A stretch of 64,000 nucleotides of DNA from an uncultured Bacteroidales bacterium (lineage in GTDB: Bacteria; Bacteroidota; Bacteroidia; Bacteroidales; Bacteroidaceae), in contig CACYHW010000013.1 of assembly GCA_902774335.1 (NCBI GenBank), positions 1 through 64,000 of the forward strand, given 5' to 3'. How positions within the stretch are numbered: the stretch's first letter is position 1; every line of letters begins with the position of its first letter. Shown one piece after another: positions 8,995 to 16,613 of the stretch. The notes beneath the pieces were generated by a model. It saw only the letters and a list, made by a program, of their open reading frames with translations, did no database searches and had not been told where the DNA came from. Both the position numbers and the translations under genes were made by a program.

Positions 8995-9464
8995 CGGCTA
9001 TGGGAAAGACAGGAAAATCAGAACTGCTGGTTGCAGCACTCCAGAACGGAACTGTGATAGACCACATCCCTTCAGACAAGGTATTTGACGTAGTCAATCT
9101 GCTGGGACTGACAAGCATAGACAACCCCATCACCATCGGCTCAAACCTAAGCAGCCGCAAGATGGGAAGCAAGGGCATCATCAAGATTGCCGACCGCTAC
9201 TTCTCCGAGGAGGAGTGCAGCAAGCTCTCGGTGATTGCACCCAACATAGTACTGAACATCATCCGCGACTATGAGGTGATAGAGAAGAAGATGATCTCCA
9301 TGCCCGACCAGGTACGCGGAATTGTCAAGTGCGGAAACCCCAAGTGCATTACCAACCACGAGCCGATGCAGACCGTATTCGACGTTGTGGACAAGGCAAA
9401 CGGCACTCTACGTTGCCGCTACTGCAACAAGGATATACACAAAGGCGATATAAAACTTCTGTAA
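8991..9464 (+). CDS. pyrI: Aspartate carbamoyltransferase, regulatory subunit
   Basis: 157 aa. PyrI binds allosteric nucleotides and joins catalytic trimers. The N-terminal allosteric domain begins with [16 protein letters not shown], and the C-terminal zinc domain has four cysteines, C114, C119, C142 and C145, spaced as in E. coli PyrI. The ATG overlaps the pyrB stop; an in-frame ATG at 9000 is an alternative start three residues downstream. Presence of PyrI predicts CTP/ATP feedback control of the enzyme. Confidence 0.95.
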   Translation: MTAMGKTGKSELLVAALQNGTVIDHIPSDKVFDVVNLLGLTSIDNPITIGSNLSSRKMGSKGIIKIADRYFSEEECSKLSVIAPNIVLNIIRDYEVIEKKMISMPDQVRGIVKCGNPKCITNHEPMQTVFDVVDKANGTLRCRYCNKDIHKGDIKLL

Positions 9465-9466
9465 GA

Positions 9467-10171
9467 ATGAGAAAACACGTGCTGACAATACTCCTTGCCT
9501 TACTTCCGGCCATATCGGTCCGGGGACAGGAGGTGCAGACCTCACTGCAGCGTTTCAACTGGGGCGCCCGCATAGGTTTTGCCGCAACAGGCACGTATGT
9601 GACCCAAGCCAGGATTGACGGTCACAAGCTTACGGATTACAATCAGGATACGCAGGTGGGCAACTTTGCAGCCATCCTGTTGAGAATGAACACCCAGAAG
9701 CTTTTCATACAGTCAGGAATAGGACTCACCTCGAACAAATCGGCCTTTGTGATGGACAAGAACAGTTGGGATCCCCAGGCTGCATCACGCGACGAGTTCT
9801 CGGTTACCTACAGCATGCTGTCGCTGACGCTGCCCGTCCAGTTCGGCGTGCATTTGATCAACCGTTCCCCCTACTGCATGTCAATCTTTACCGGTCCGCG
9901 TCTGAGATACACACCGGACAAATACTACTCCGCCAAGTTCGTAAATTTGGAACCCTACCAGTTCACCGAGTCTCCCACACAGTTCACAGTCGGTTGGACA
10001 GCAGGCCTGAGTGTACAGATTGGCAGAACCTTCCTTGATTTCGAGTATGAGGCTTCCATAAACAACATAACACAGAAAATGGTTGAGACAAGCGGTGCCA
10101 CTCCCGTTCCCGATTACGTTCTGGACCGACGGGTGGGCATTATATCGTTCTCATACGGAATCATGTTCTAA
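9467..10171 (+). CDS. Outer membrane beta-barrel protein (PorT-like family)
   Basis: 234 aa. Start chosen at ATG 9467, two nt after the pyrI stop codon; the frame is open further upstream but that would run antiparallel in reading frame through pyrI. A Sec signal peptide (MRKHVLTILLALLPAISVRGQ, ends near residue 20) is followed by alternating polar/hydrophobic strands with aromatic residues and a strand-like C-terminus ending in F (SFSYGIMF), typical of the small outer membrane beta-barrel family of Bacteroidetes. It sits inside the pyrBI-glyA cluster with no obvious functional link. Function unknown. Confidence 0.75.
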   Translation: MRKHVLTILLALLPAISVRGQEVQTSLQRFNWGARIGFAATGTYVTQARIDGHKLTDYNQDTQVGNFAAILLRMNTQKLFIQSGIGLTSNKSAFVMDKNSWDPQAASRDEFSVTYSMLSLTLPVQFGVHLINRSPYCMSIFTGPRLRYTPDKYYSAKFVNLEPYQFTESPTQFTVGWTAGLSVQIGRTFLDFEYEASINNITQKMVETSGATPVPDYVLDRRVGIISFSYGIMF

Positions 10172-10199
10172 GAGATTAAAACCAACACAATAAAACCAT

Positions 10200-11480
10200 A
10201 TGAAAAGAGATCAAGAGATTTTTGACATCATCGAGCGCGAACACCAGCGCCAGGCAAAAGGCATCGAGCTTATTGCCTCCGAGAACTTTGTAAGTGACCA
10301 GGTTATGCAGGCCATGGGCTCATGCCTGACCAACAAGTACGCCGAGGGTTATCCCGGTAAGCGTTACTACGGAGGTTGTGAGGTTGTTGACGAGGCCGAG
10401 AGCCTTGCAATAGCACGCATCAAGAAGCTGTTCGGTGCCGAGTACGCAAACGTACAGCCCCACTCAGGTGCTCAAGCCAACGCAGCCGTTCTTCAGGCTG
10501 TTCTCATGCCGGGCGACACCTTTATGGGTCTTAACCTTGCACACGGAGGTCACCTCTCACACGGTTCTGCAGTAAACTCATCAGGTATCCTCTACCACGC
10601 CGTAGGTTATGACCTGAATCCCGAGACCGGCCGCGTTGACTACGATAAGATGGAGCAGCTTGCCCTTGAGGTTAAGCCCAAGCTCATTATCGGTGGCGGT
10701 TCTGCATATTCACGTGAGTGGGATTACGCCCGCATGCGCAAGATTGCCGATATGGTAGGCGCTCTCCTCATGATCGATATGGCTCACCCCGCAGGACTCA
10801 TCGCAGCAGGTCTGCTTGAGAACCCTGTAAAGTACGCTCACATTGTAACATCAACCACCCACAAGACACTGCGCGGTCCCCGCGGCGGTATCATCCTGCT
10901 GGGTAAGGACTTTGAGGATCCCCGCGGCCGCAAGACTCCCAAGGGCGAGACCAAGATGATGTCACAGCTTCTTGACTCAGCCGTATTCCCCGGCACACAG
11001 GGCGGTCCTCTGGAGCACGTTATCGCTGCCAAGGCCGTAGCATTCGGCGAGGCTCTCCAGCCCGAGTTCAAGGAGTATCAGATTCAGGTTCAGAAGAACG
11101 CCAAGAAGCTGGCCGAGGAGCTCACCAAGCGTGGCTTCACCATCGTATCAGGCGGCACCGACAACCACAGCATGCTGGTTGACCTTCGTTCAAAGTATCC
11201 CGATCTGACCGGTAAGGTTGCCGAGAAGGCTCTTGTTGCCGCCGATATCACTGCCAACAAGAACATGGTTCCGTTCGATTCACGCAGCGCTTTCCAGACT
11301 TCAGGTCTGCGCTTCGGTACTCCCGCCATCACCACCCGTGGTGCCAAGGAGGATCTGATGGTTACCATCGCCGAGATGATCGAGGAGGTTCTTAACGCTC
11401 CCGAGGACGAGGCAGTAATCGCAAAGGTTCGCGCCCGCGTCAACAACATCATGAAGGACTATCCCATGTTCGCATATTGA
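10200..11480 (+). CDS. glyA: Serine hydroxymethyltransferase
   Basis: 426 aa, full length. It interconverts serine and glycine with transfer of the one-carbon unit to tetrahydrofolate. The PLP lysine is K222 in [14 protein letters not shown]. Other family marks are LIASENF (24-30), the [15 protein letters not shown] stretch (45-59) and IDMAHPAGL (192-200). It lies 28 nt after the outer membrane protein gene and is followed by a strong terminator, so it is the last gene of the pyr cluster. Codon use is strongly biased, as expected of a highly expressed gene. Confidence 0.97.
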   Translation: MKRDQEIFDIIEREHQRQAKGIELIASENFVSDQVMQAMGSCLTNKYAEGYPGKRYYGGCEVVDEAESLAIARIKKLFGAEYANVQPHSGAQANAAVLQAVLMPGDTFMGLNLAHGGHLSHGSAVNSSGILYHAVGYDLNPETGRVDYDKMEQLALEVKPKLIIGGGSAYSREWDYARMRKIADMVGALLMIDMAHPAGLIAAGLLENPVKYAHIVTSTTHKTLRGPRGGIILLGKDFEDPRGRKTPKGETKMMSQLLDSAVFPGTQGGPLEHVIAAKAVAFGEALQPEFKEYQIQVQKNAKKLAEELTKRGFTIVSGGTDNHSMLVDLRSKYPDLTGKVAEKALVAADITANKNMVPFDSRSAFQTSGLRFGTPAITTRGAKEDLMVTIAEMIEEVLNAPEDEAVIAKVRARVNNIMKDYPMFAY

Positions 11481-11504
11481 CCCTGGGAATCCCACATATC
11501 CTGA

Positions 11505-11532
11505 AAGCCCGGCCTTACCGCCGGGCTTTTTT
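11505..11532 (+). terminator. Rho-independent terminator after glyA
   Basis: Stem AAGCCCGGC / GCCGGGCTT with a 6-nt loop, followed by a run of T residues, 25 nt after the glyA stop. Confidence 0.9.
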
Positions 11533-11571
11533 ATATCGTAAAAAATATAAATTGATAATTTTACAAAAGTT

Positions 11572-11602
11572 TTTGCGAAATCGTAAATTGTTTATATATT
11601 TG
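11572..11602 (+). promoter_or_regulatory. Bacteroidetes-type promoter of the fimbrillin-like gene
   Basis: -33 TTTG (11572-11575), exactly 19 bp of spacer, and -7 TATATTTG (11595-11602), a full match to the TAnnTTTG consensus. The ATG follows at 11629, giving a leader of about 20 nt. Confidence 0.75.
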
Positions 11603-11628
11603 CAATTGATATTTAGAAACAAAGGACA

Positions 11629-12747
11629 ATGAAAAGAACAATCACATCAAGGTTATTTATAGCGATTGCTGTTTTCACAATCATTTCGTGTACTACAAAC
11701 GAGGGCTTTGAATCATTTGACGGATTTGAAAAGAAGAAGGATGTAGTGTTTGACGTTGTCATAACAAGGGACGGCAAGATCAACACCAAGGCCGACGGCG
11801 GATATGACAGCTACGTCACCGAACAGGACGGCGAGGCAAAGCTTGACCCCAGCAAGCCATTCGGACTTATGGGAGTCGACGCCACGAACTACAGCGTTCT
11901 TATAAATAATGAGCGCGTATTCGAGGCTCAGGGAGTAAGATCGGCAACCTTTGACGCACGCAACTGGTACAGCACAAAGAACATACTTCTGAGCGCATAC
12001 TATCCGTATGTTGACGAGACCCAGTTCGTATCGGGCAACAAGGCATATGTCATCCCCTACCGCTCCACTGAGACCGAAGCCGGTCCGCTGGTATCGAACA
12101 CGATCGAGAGAAGCACATCGTACCTTGATATGATCCCGTTGGTTTTCCGTCATATCACCAACGATATAGGATTCAGGATTTGCGACATCACGTTTGACCC
12201 GGGACTTCAGGGACATATACGTCTGCGCAAGCTGTCTGCCCACAACGTTGCAGTGGAGGGTCTGTTCATAGACTCCATCGGCAACAATCAGGGAAAATGG
12301 ATCCAGAAAGTGCTTTGTGATGAGATAGGGATATTTGACGGAGACGCACGCGTAGGAGTAGGCTCGGATAACGAGAAGTTCGTGGGAAGGGCCAGCCTGG
12401 TATCGGACCGCGCGCACAGCAAGAGGTTCTACGCAATACCCGATGAGATAAAGATGGGTAAGCAGTACATAGAGGTTGTATTTGACGTAGACGCCTTTGA
12501 ATACAACGGTCAGCACTACAAGGAGCTCAAGAACCAGGTCCAGAAGTTCCCCATTTACGGGGTTTTGCCCGGCAACCAGAGCATCTGCGGAAAGCAGTAC
12601 ACATTCCATCTGGGAATAGATCTGGGACTTCTGTACCAGCCCATAGAGTTCACGGCCCAGGTAGGCAGCTGGGAGACAGCCTATCAGGTGGACCTGAACG
12701 GCATATGGGGTGAGAACAAGATATACGAGGATAACGACTTTTTCTGA
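11629..12747 (+). CDS. Fimbrillin-family (Mfa1-like) lipoprotein
   Basis: 372 aa. The signal peptide ends in a lipobox with C21 (FTIISC), so it should be lipidated and probably surface exposed. The body is rich in beta-type sequence. Phrases such as KPFGLMGVDAT, a short stretch on preparing the body for SAYYPYV, and the late ITFHL-type strand pattern resemble the Mfa-like fimbrillin family, whose members are fimbrial subunits or anchors. No FimA/Mfa cluster partner (usher, tip adhesin) is next to it; instead a membrane AraC regulator follows after 12 nt, suggesting the regulator controls it. Assignment to the family is by resemblance only. Confidence 0.6.
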   Translation: MKRTITSRLFIAIAVFTIISCTTNEGFESFDGFEKKKDVVFDVVITRDGKINTKADGGYDSYVTEQDGEAKLDPSKPFGLMGVDATNYSVLINNERVFEAQGVRSATFDARNWYSTKNILLSAYYPYVDETQFVSGNKAYVIPYRSTETEAGPLVSNTIERSTSYLDMIPLVFRHITNDIGFRICDITFDPGLQGHIRLRKLSAHNVAVEGLFIDSIGNNQGKWIQKVLCDEIGIFDGDARVGVGSDNEKFVGRASLVSDRAHSKRFYAIPDEIKMGKQYIEVVFDVDAFEYNGQHYKELKNQVQKFPIYGVLPGNQSICGKQYTFHLGIDLGLLYQPIEFTAQVGSWETAYQVDLNGIWGENKIYEDNDFF

Positions 12748-12759
12748 TTTGAAGATATA

Positions 12760-13974
12760 ATGACAGAGACCGGTATGGCAATCATATTTTTACCGTTTAT
12801 AACCTGTCTGTTCTGGATAATCCTGAATCCATTGGTCCAGAGAAGGGACAAGACGTTCAGGGCCCTCCAGCTCTTAATGGCAGTAATGTGCATATCCGCG
12901 TTTGCAATGGCAGGAATGTCGCCTGCCGCCGACGGTGAGGTACGCCTCTACTCGTTCTTTATCAGGCAGTTCTTTACGCCGCTCATAATACCCACGGCCA
13001 TACTCTACATCCAGACTGTCGAATCCGGCAACCGTGCCGACCACTATCTGCTTGCAGGAATTACCATTCCTGCTTCGCTGCTTTTTGCGGAGATCATCCT
13101 GATGATGATTCTGGGGCCCGATGAATTCAGAGCCTATCTGAGCGACTCATCCTACCTCACGTACAGTCCCGGCGATGCCAAGATATGGAAATTCATACAT
13201 CTGTGCTCCGTCTGGGCATATTACGTAATACTTGCACTGGAATGCGTTCTGTTTGCAACAATTGTGGCTCTAAAGGCAAAGAGAGGCAACGCCCACATCC
13301 TGAACTACATTATCCTTCCGGGCGTGATAGCGTACGCAGTCACGGATGTATCGGCCACAATGACCCATTCCATTCCCATGTGGGTTATGACCGCATCGTC
13401 GGTAGTGCTCTCGGTATTGATATTCACCACATCCTACGCCGGCCTTTTCAACGGCAGGGAGAATATCACCCTCTCCGACCTTTGGAAGGGAGTTCAGGGT
13501 CTGATACCCAAGGAGGATAACATATCCAAGGTCCGTGCGGCGGTAATCAGCCAGGGCGGCAATCCCGAAACGGCAAAAAGCACACCGGACATTCCCAAGG
13601 AATCCAAGATCATAGCCGATGTACACCAGAGCATGGCTGAGGAAGAGTCACTGAGAATACGCTTTGAGGACCTGATAGTGACCGAGCAGCTGTTCCTGAA
13701 GCAGGGAATCAGGATATCCGATATAGCATCCATGCTCGAAACCAACAGGACATATGTATCCAGGCTTGTGAACAACACCTACAACATGAGCTTCTCGGAT
13801 TACATCAACACTCTCAGAATAGACTACGCCGAGCAGTACCTGCTTCACAACAGGGACGCCAAGCAGTCCGACATAGCCGCAGCGTGCGGTTTCCCGAATG
13901 CATCGGCATTCAATAACGTGTTCAAGAAAATAACAGGTGTCACCCCCAAGATATGGCTGGCAACAAACGCCTGA
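12760..13974 (+). CDS. Transmembrane AraC-family transcriptional regulator
   Basis: 404 aa. Seven hydrophobic segments fill residues 6-226 (about 6-24, 35-53, 70-86, 96-117, 145-170, 180-198 and 205-226). A linker of about 60 residues leads to a C-terminal AraC-type DNA-binding domain (about 300-404) with two helix-turn-helices: ISDIASMLETNRTYVSRLVN and KQSDIAAACGF followed by SAFNNVFKKITG. This is a membrane-tethered regulator, a layout common in Bacteroidetes. It starts 12 nt after the fimbrillin-like gene and is followed after 17 nt by a lone receiver gene, so the three are probably co-transcribed. The signal it senses is unknown. Confidence 0.85.
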   Translation: MTETGMAIIFLPFITCLFWIILNPLVQRRDKTFRALQLLMAVMCISAFAMAGMSPAADGEVRLYSFFIRQFFTPLIIPTAILYIQTVESGNRADHYLLAGITIPASLLFAEIILMMILGPDEFRAYLSDSSYLTYSPGDAKIWKFIHLCSVWAYYVILALECVLFATIVALKAKRGNAHILNYIILPGVIAYAVTDVSATMTHSIPMWVMTASSVVLSVLIFTTSYAGLFNGRENITLSDLWKGVQGLIPKEDNISKVRAAVISQGGNPETAKSTPDIPKESKIIADVHQSMAEEESLRIRFEDLIVTEQLFLKQGIRISDIASMLETNRTYVSRLVNNTYNMSFSDYINTLRIDYAEQYLLHNRDAKQSDIAAACGFPNASAFNNVFKKITGVTPKIWLATNA

Positions 13975-13991
13975 ATCAACGCTGAAGGAAA

Positions 13992-14387
13992 ATGGATCAA
14001 AAGAAAGACTATTCAAAGTTCACGGTACTGATTGTTGACGACATACCAGTCAACATAATACTGCTCAAGACAATGTTGGCCAGAACCAATGTGGGTATCC
14101 TCACGGCGGTAAACGGCGAGGAAGCCATTGAGATTGTTCGCAAATCAAGACCGCAACTGGTACTTCTGGATATCCAGATGCCCCTGATGAACGGCATGGA
14201 GGTGCTCAAGGAGATCAAATCGGACCCCGAGATCAAAGATACGGCTGTCATCATGGTTTCGGCTTACACCACAGCACAGGATATCGAGGAATCCATGACG
14301 TTGGGCGCTTCGGGATTCATAAAGAAGCCTATCATAATGGACACCCTGCTCTCAAGCGTAACCACAGAACTTGACAAAAACATTTGA
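13992..14387 (+). CDS. Stand-alone response regulator receiver protein (first of two)
   Basis: 131 aa, a single CheY-like receiver domain with no output domain. Acidic pocket D16-D17, phosphoacceptor D60 (LVLLDIQMP), switch S90 and conserved K112 before P113 are all present, so it should be phosphorylatable. It follows the membrane AraC gene by 17 nt. The 3' end, including its TGA, overlaps the -33 element of the next gene's promoter. Lone receivers act in phosphorelays or bind partner proteins; the facing histidine kinases, which lack receivers, are likely partners (inference). Confidence 0.9.
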   Translation: MDQKKDYSKFTVLIVDDIPVNIILLKTMLARTNVGILTAVNGEEAIEIVRKSRPQLVLLDIQMPLMNGMEVLKEIKSDPEIKDTAVIMVSAYTTAQDIEESMTLGASGFIKKPIIMDTLLSSVTTELDKNI

Positions 14388-14413
14388 ATATTCCGGATTC
14401 TTGGTTATATTTG
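14383..14413 (+). promoter_or_regulatory. Promoter of the second receiver gene, overlapping the previous stop codon
   Basis: -33 TTTG (14383-14386) includes the T-G of the upstream TGA stop; 19-bp spacer; -7 TATATTTG (14406-14413). Both elements match the Bacteroidetes consensus perfectly. The ATG at 14443 follows 30 nt later. Confidence 0.75.
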
Positions 14414-14442
14414 CAAGGAATATTTATAAAGGACTGACTATA

Positions 14443-14862
14443 ATGACACTAACCGATATCAAAAACATCGACCTCTCGAAGCACACTGTTTTGGCGGTTG
14501 ATGACATCCCGATGAACCTGCTTCTGATAAGCAAAATCCTTTCGAGAATCAACATAAACATCAGCACTGCCGCCAACGGCAGGGAGGCTCTTGATTTTAT
14601 AGCCAAGAATAAGCCCAGCCTGGTACTTCTGGATCTTATGATGCCGGAAATTGACGGCTACGAGGTTCTGAGACGCATCAGGGAGAATCCCGAGACAGCC
14701 GACATAAGGGTTATCATCCTTTCGGCCCTGAACTCGAACGAAGATATAGTAAAGGGATTCAATATGGGAGCAAACGACTTTATCACAAAGCCTATCATTC
14801 TGGAAAAACTGACAAGCTGCGTAATTACACAGCTCCAGCTTGTGGACCTGGCCGGGAGATAA
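14443..14862 (+). CDS. Stand-alone response regulator receiver protein (second of two)
   Basis: 139 aa from ATG 14443; an upstream in-frame ATG at 14371 is rejected because it lies before the predicted promoter and within the previous gene. One receiver domain: D20-D21, phosphoacceptor D64 (LVLLDLMMPEIDGYEVL), S94, K116-P117. No output domain. It is clearly paralogous to the preceding receiver (same LTVDDIPMN-like opening) but has its own promoter. Its TAA is immediately followed, with no spacing, by the stop of the convergent minus-strand gene. Confidence 0.9.
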   Translation: MTLTDIKNIDLSKHTVLAVDDIPMNLLLISKILSRININISTAANGREALDFIAKNKPSLVLLDLMMPEIDGYEVLRRIRENPETADIRVIILSALNSNEDIVKGFNMGANDFITKPIILEKLTSCVITQLQLVDLAGR

Positions 14863-15288
14863 TCAGATGTGAATTCCCTTCTCCTTCATCTCCTGATCCG
14901 CCTTTTTCTTTTCTTCCATCAACAGCATCAGGAGCCATTCGCTCTGCTCTTTGCTGATGCCCAGATCACGGCACGCCGACTCATATCTGTTCAGAACCGC
15001 CTCCTGATAACGATGGTAGGTTACTGATTTCTTTATCTCCTCCTCTATTGTCTCATGCTCTATCCTGTAGCTGTCCTCATAATATTCACGGTATGCCTTC
15101 TCGGTTACAAGCCTCAGACAGAAATAAAACATGGCTCCGGTTATGATAACCACTCCTGATACACCCCAGTAAAGGGATATCTTCTGCAGGAGATACAGCA
15201 GCGCAAGCACGCCTCCCACCAGGAAACATGATACCGCTATAATGAGGTACCGGTTCTTTGCAACAAAGTTCTTTATTCCCGTTTTCAT
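14863..15288 (-). CDS. Small membrane protein of unknown function
   Basis: 141 aa. Two hydrophobic segments (about 13-33 and 39-59) are followed by a highly charged, mostly helical cytoplasmic tail of 80 residues rich in Glu, Lys and Tyr. I do not recognise the family. It overlaps the end of the TPR membrane protein gene by 4 nt (ATGA), so it is the last gene of the minus-strand operon with the two histidine kinases. Its stop codon abuts the stop of the convergent receiver gene. A membrane adaptor of the signalling locus is possible but not shown. Confidence 0.75.
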   Translation of the reverse strand: MKTGIKNFVAKNRYLIIAVSCFLVGGVLALLYLLQKISLYWGVSGVVIITGAMFYFCLRLVTEKAYREYYEDSYRIEHETIEEEIKKSVTYHRYQEAVLNRYESACRDLGISKEQSEWLLMLLMEEKKKADQEMKEKGIHI

Positions 15289-16613
15289 ATCAGATTGTTG
15301 TTTTGTCTATTCTGTATTATCCTGGTTCTCATATCGTTCTCCAGCTCCTTTGCATCGATGGCCCTCCGGTATGAGTTTCGTGCCTCCAGCTCGTTCATGT
15401 TCCTTTGGCGCAGGTTATTCAGGTTATTGTTCAAATTCCACTGCGTAAACACAATAGCCACCGTCACCAGCAGAAACAGGATTATGAACCCGAACATGAC
15501 GGACATCTCCTGCTGTGACTTGAGCCTTTGCGCCTCAAGCCTTAGGCGCGCGTTGTTGAGCTCGGCGTCCAGAATGGCCATATCCTCGTTCTGCACATTG
15601 ATATATATGGAGTCCTTGGCCTCCATAAGACTGTTCAGATAGAGATAGGCATCCTTATAGTCATTGTCAAGCGCATATATCAGGTGCTTCTGTCCGAAAC
15701 GATCCTTGTCAGTCAGCAGCGAGTCCGATTTGGCCAGCGCCTCCCCCAGCCTGCCCGATGAACGCAGCCAGCATATATCTATCATAAGACGCGTGTCCCT
15801 GTCGGTCTGCGAACGGTACAGAGGATTGCGTATAAGGTCGTGATAAGCCTGATCCAGCTCTTCCTTACGGCCCTGAGCATCGTAGAGATATATCTTGGTC
15901 ATGAGCGTCTTGACCCTGAGAGAGGGATAGAAATCCTGATACTCCTCAACCATGTCACAGTACTTGTCCACCTCGTCGAAACGGCGCAGGCGTATAAGCT
16001 CCCTGGCAATCATATTGTAAATCACAGGCAGTTCCTGCTCCTCCTTGGCAAGGATGCAGAACTCAGCAGCCTTCAGGTAATTGGAGAGGGCCAGTTCCGA
16101 ATTGGAGCGGTAAGACTGTATGAGTCCGATTGTCCTGTGGGCGTACATCTCGCCAAGGTTGCTTCTGGAATTGGCAGCCATGGTCGAAAGGCTCCTGGCC
16201 TCAAGCATGGCGTCCGATATGCGCCCTGACATGATAAGCATGTTGCAGTAGTCATACATGGTCAGGAAGTAGAACTCACGCATCACGGAGCTGTAGCCGC
16301 TCATGGATTTGAGTTCGCTCACAATCTCATTGACACGCACGGTGTCATTGCGTATGAACCTGGGAGGCAATTCCAGGGAGAGCGACAGCATCAGGATCCT
16401 TGTATCGTGCTTGTACTCGCCGAATCTGTAGATAGAGTCGGCAAGCAGTATATTGGACTCATCGAACTGTCTCAGCCTGCCGTTGGCATATTTGAGATAG
16501 AGTTCATTGCCTATACCCAGACGGTTACGTATCTGTGCCGATGCACTCATACAGCACATGACAGCCATTGCCATGAAAGCCAGACGTTTGATATTTAACC
16601 GTATGTACCTCAT
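15285..16613 (-). CDS. TPR-type sensor-like membrane protein without an output domain
   Basis: 442 aa. A Sec signal peptide (ending SASAQ near residue 27) precedes a long helical, TPR-like periplasmic region, with helix pairs such as LALSNYLKAAEFCILAKEE. One transmembrane segment lies near residues 370-391, and a 50-residue coiled-coil-like cytoplasmic tail full of Asn, Arg and Glu ends the protein. This matches the sensor half of Bacteroidetes TPR histidine kinases or HTH regulators, but neither domain follows. It overlaps the upstream histidine kinase by 4 nt and the downstream small membrane protein by 4 nt. It may relay a periplasmic signal by protein contact (inference). Confidence 0.75.
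   Translation of the reverse strand: MRYIRLNIKRLAFMAMAVMCCMSASAQIRNRLGIGNELYLKYANGRLRQFDESNILLADSIYRFGEYKHDTRILMLSLSLELPPRFIRNDTVRVNEIVSELKSMSGYSSVMREFYFLTMYDYCNMLIMSGRISDAMLEARSLSTMAANSRSNLGEMYAHRTIGLIQSYRSNSELALSNYLKAAEFCILAKEEQELPVIYNMIARELIRLRRFDEVDKYCDMVEEYQDFYPSLRVKTLMTKIYLYDAQGRKEELDQAYHDLIRNPLYRSQTDRDTRLMIDICWLRSSGRLGEALAKSDSLLTDKDRFGQKHLIYALDNDYKDAYLYLNSLMEAKDSIYINVQNEDMAILDAELNNARLRLEAQRLKSQQEMSVMFGFIILFLLVTVAIVFTQWNLNNNLNNLRQRNMNELEARNSYRRAIDAKELENDMRTRIIQNRQNNNLI

Noticed and set aside
9329-9466. Upstream extension of the outer membrane protein into pyrI
   Set aside because: It overlaps the zinc domain of pyrI in another frame, and the ATG at 9467 gives a proper signal peptide.
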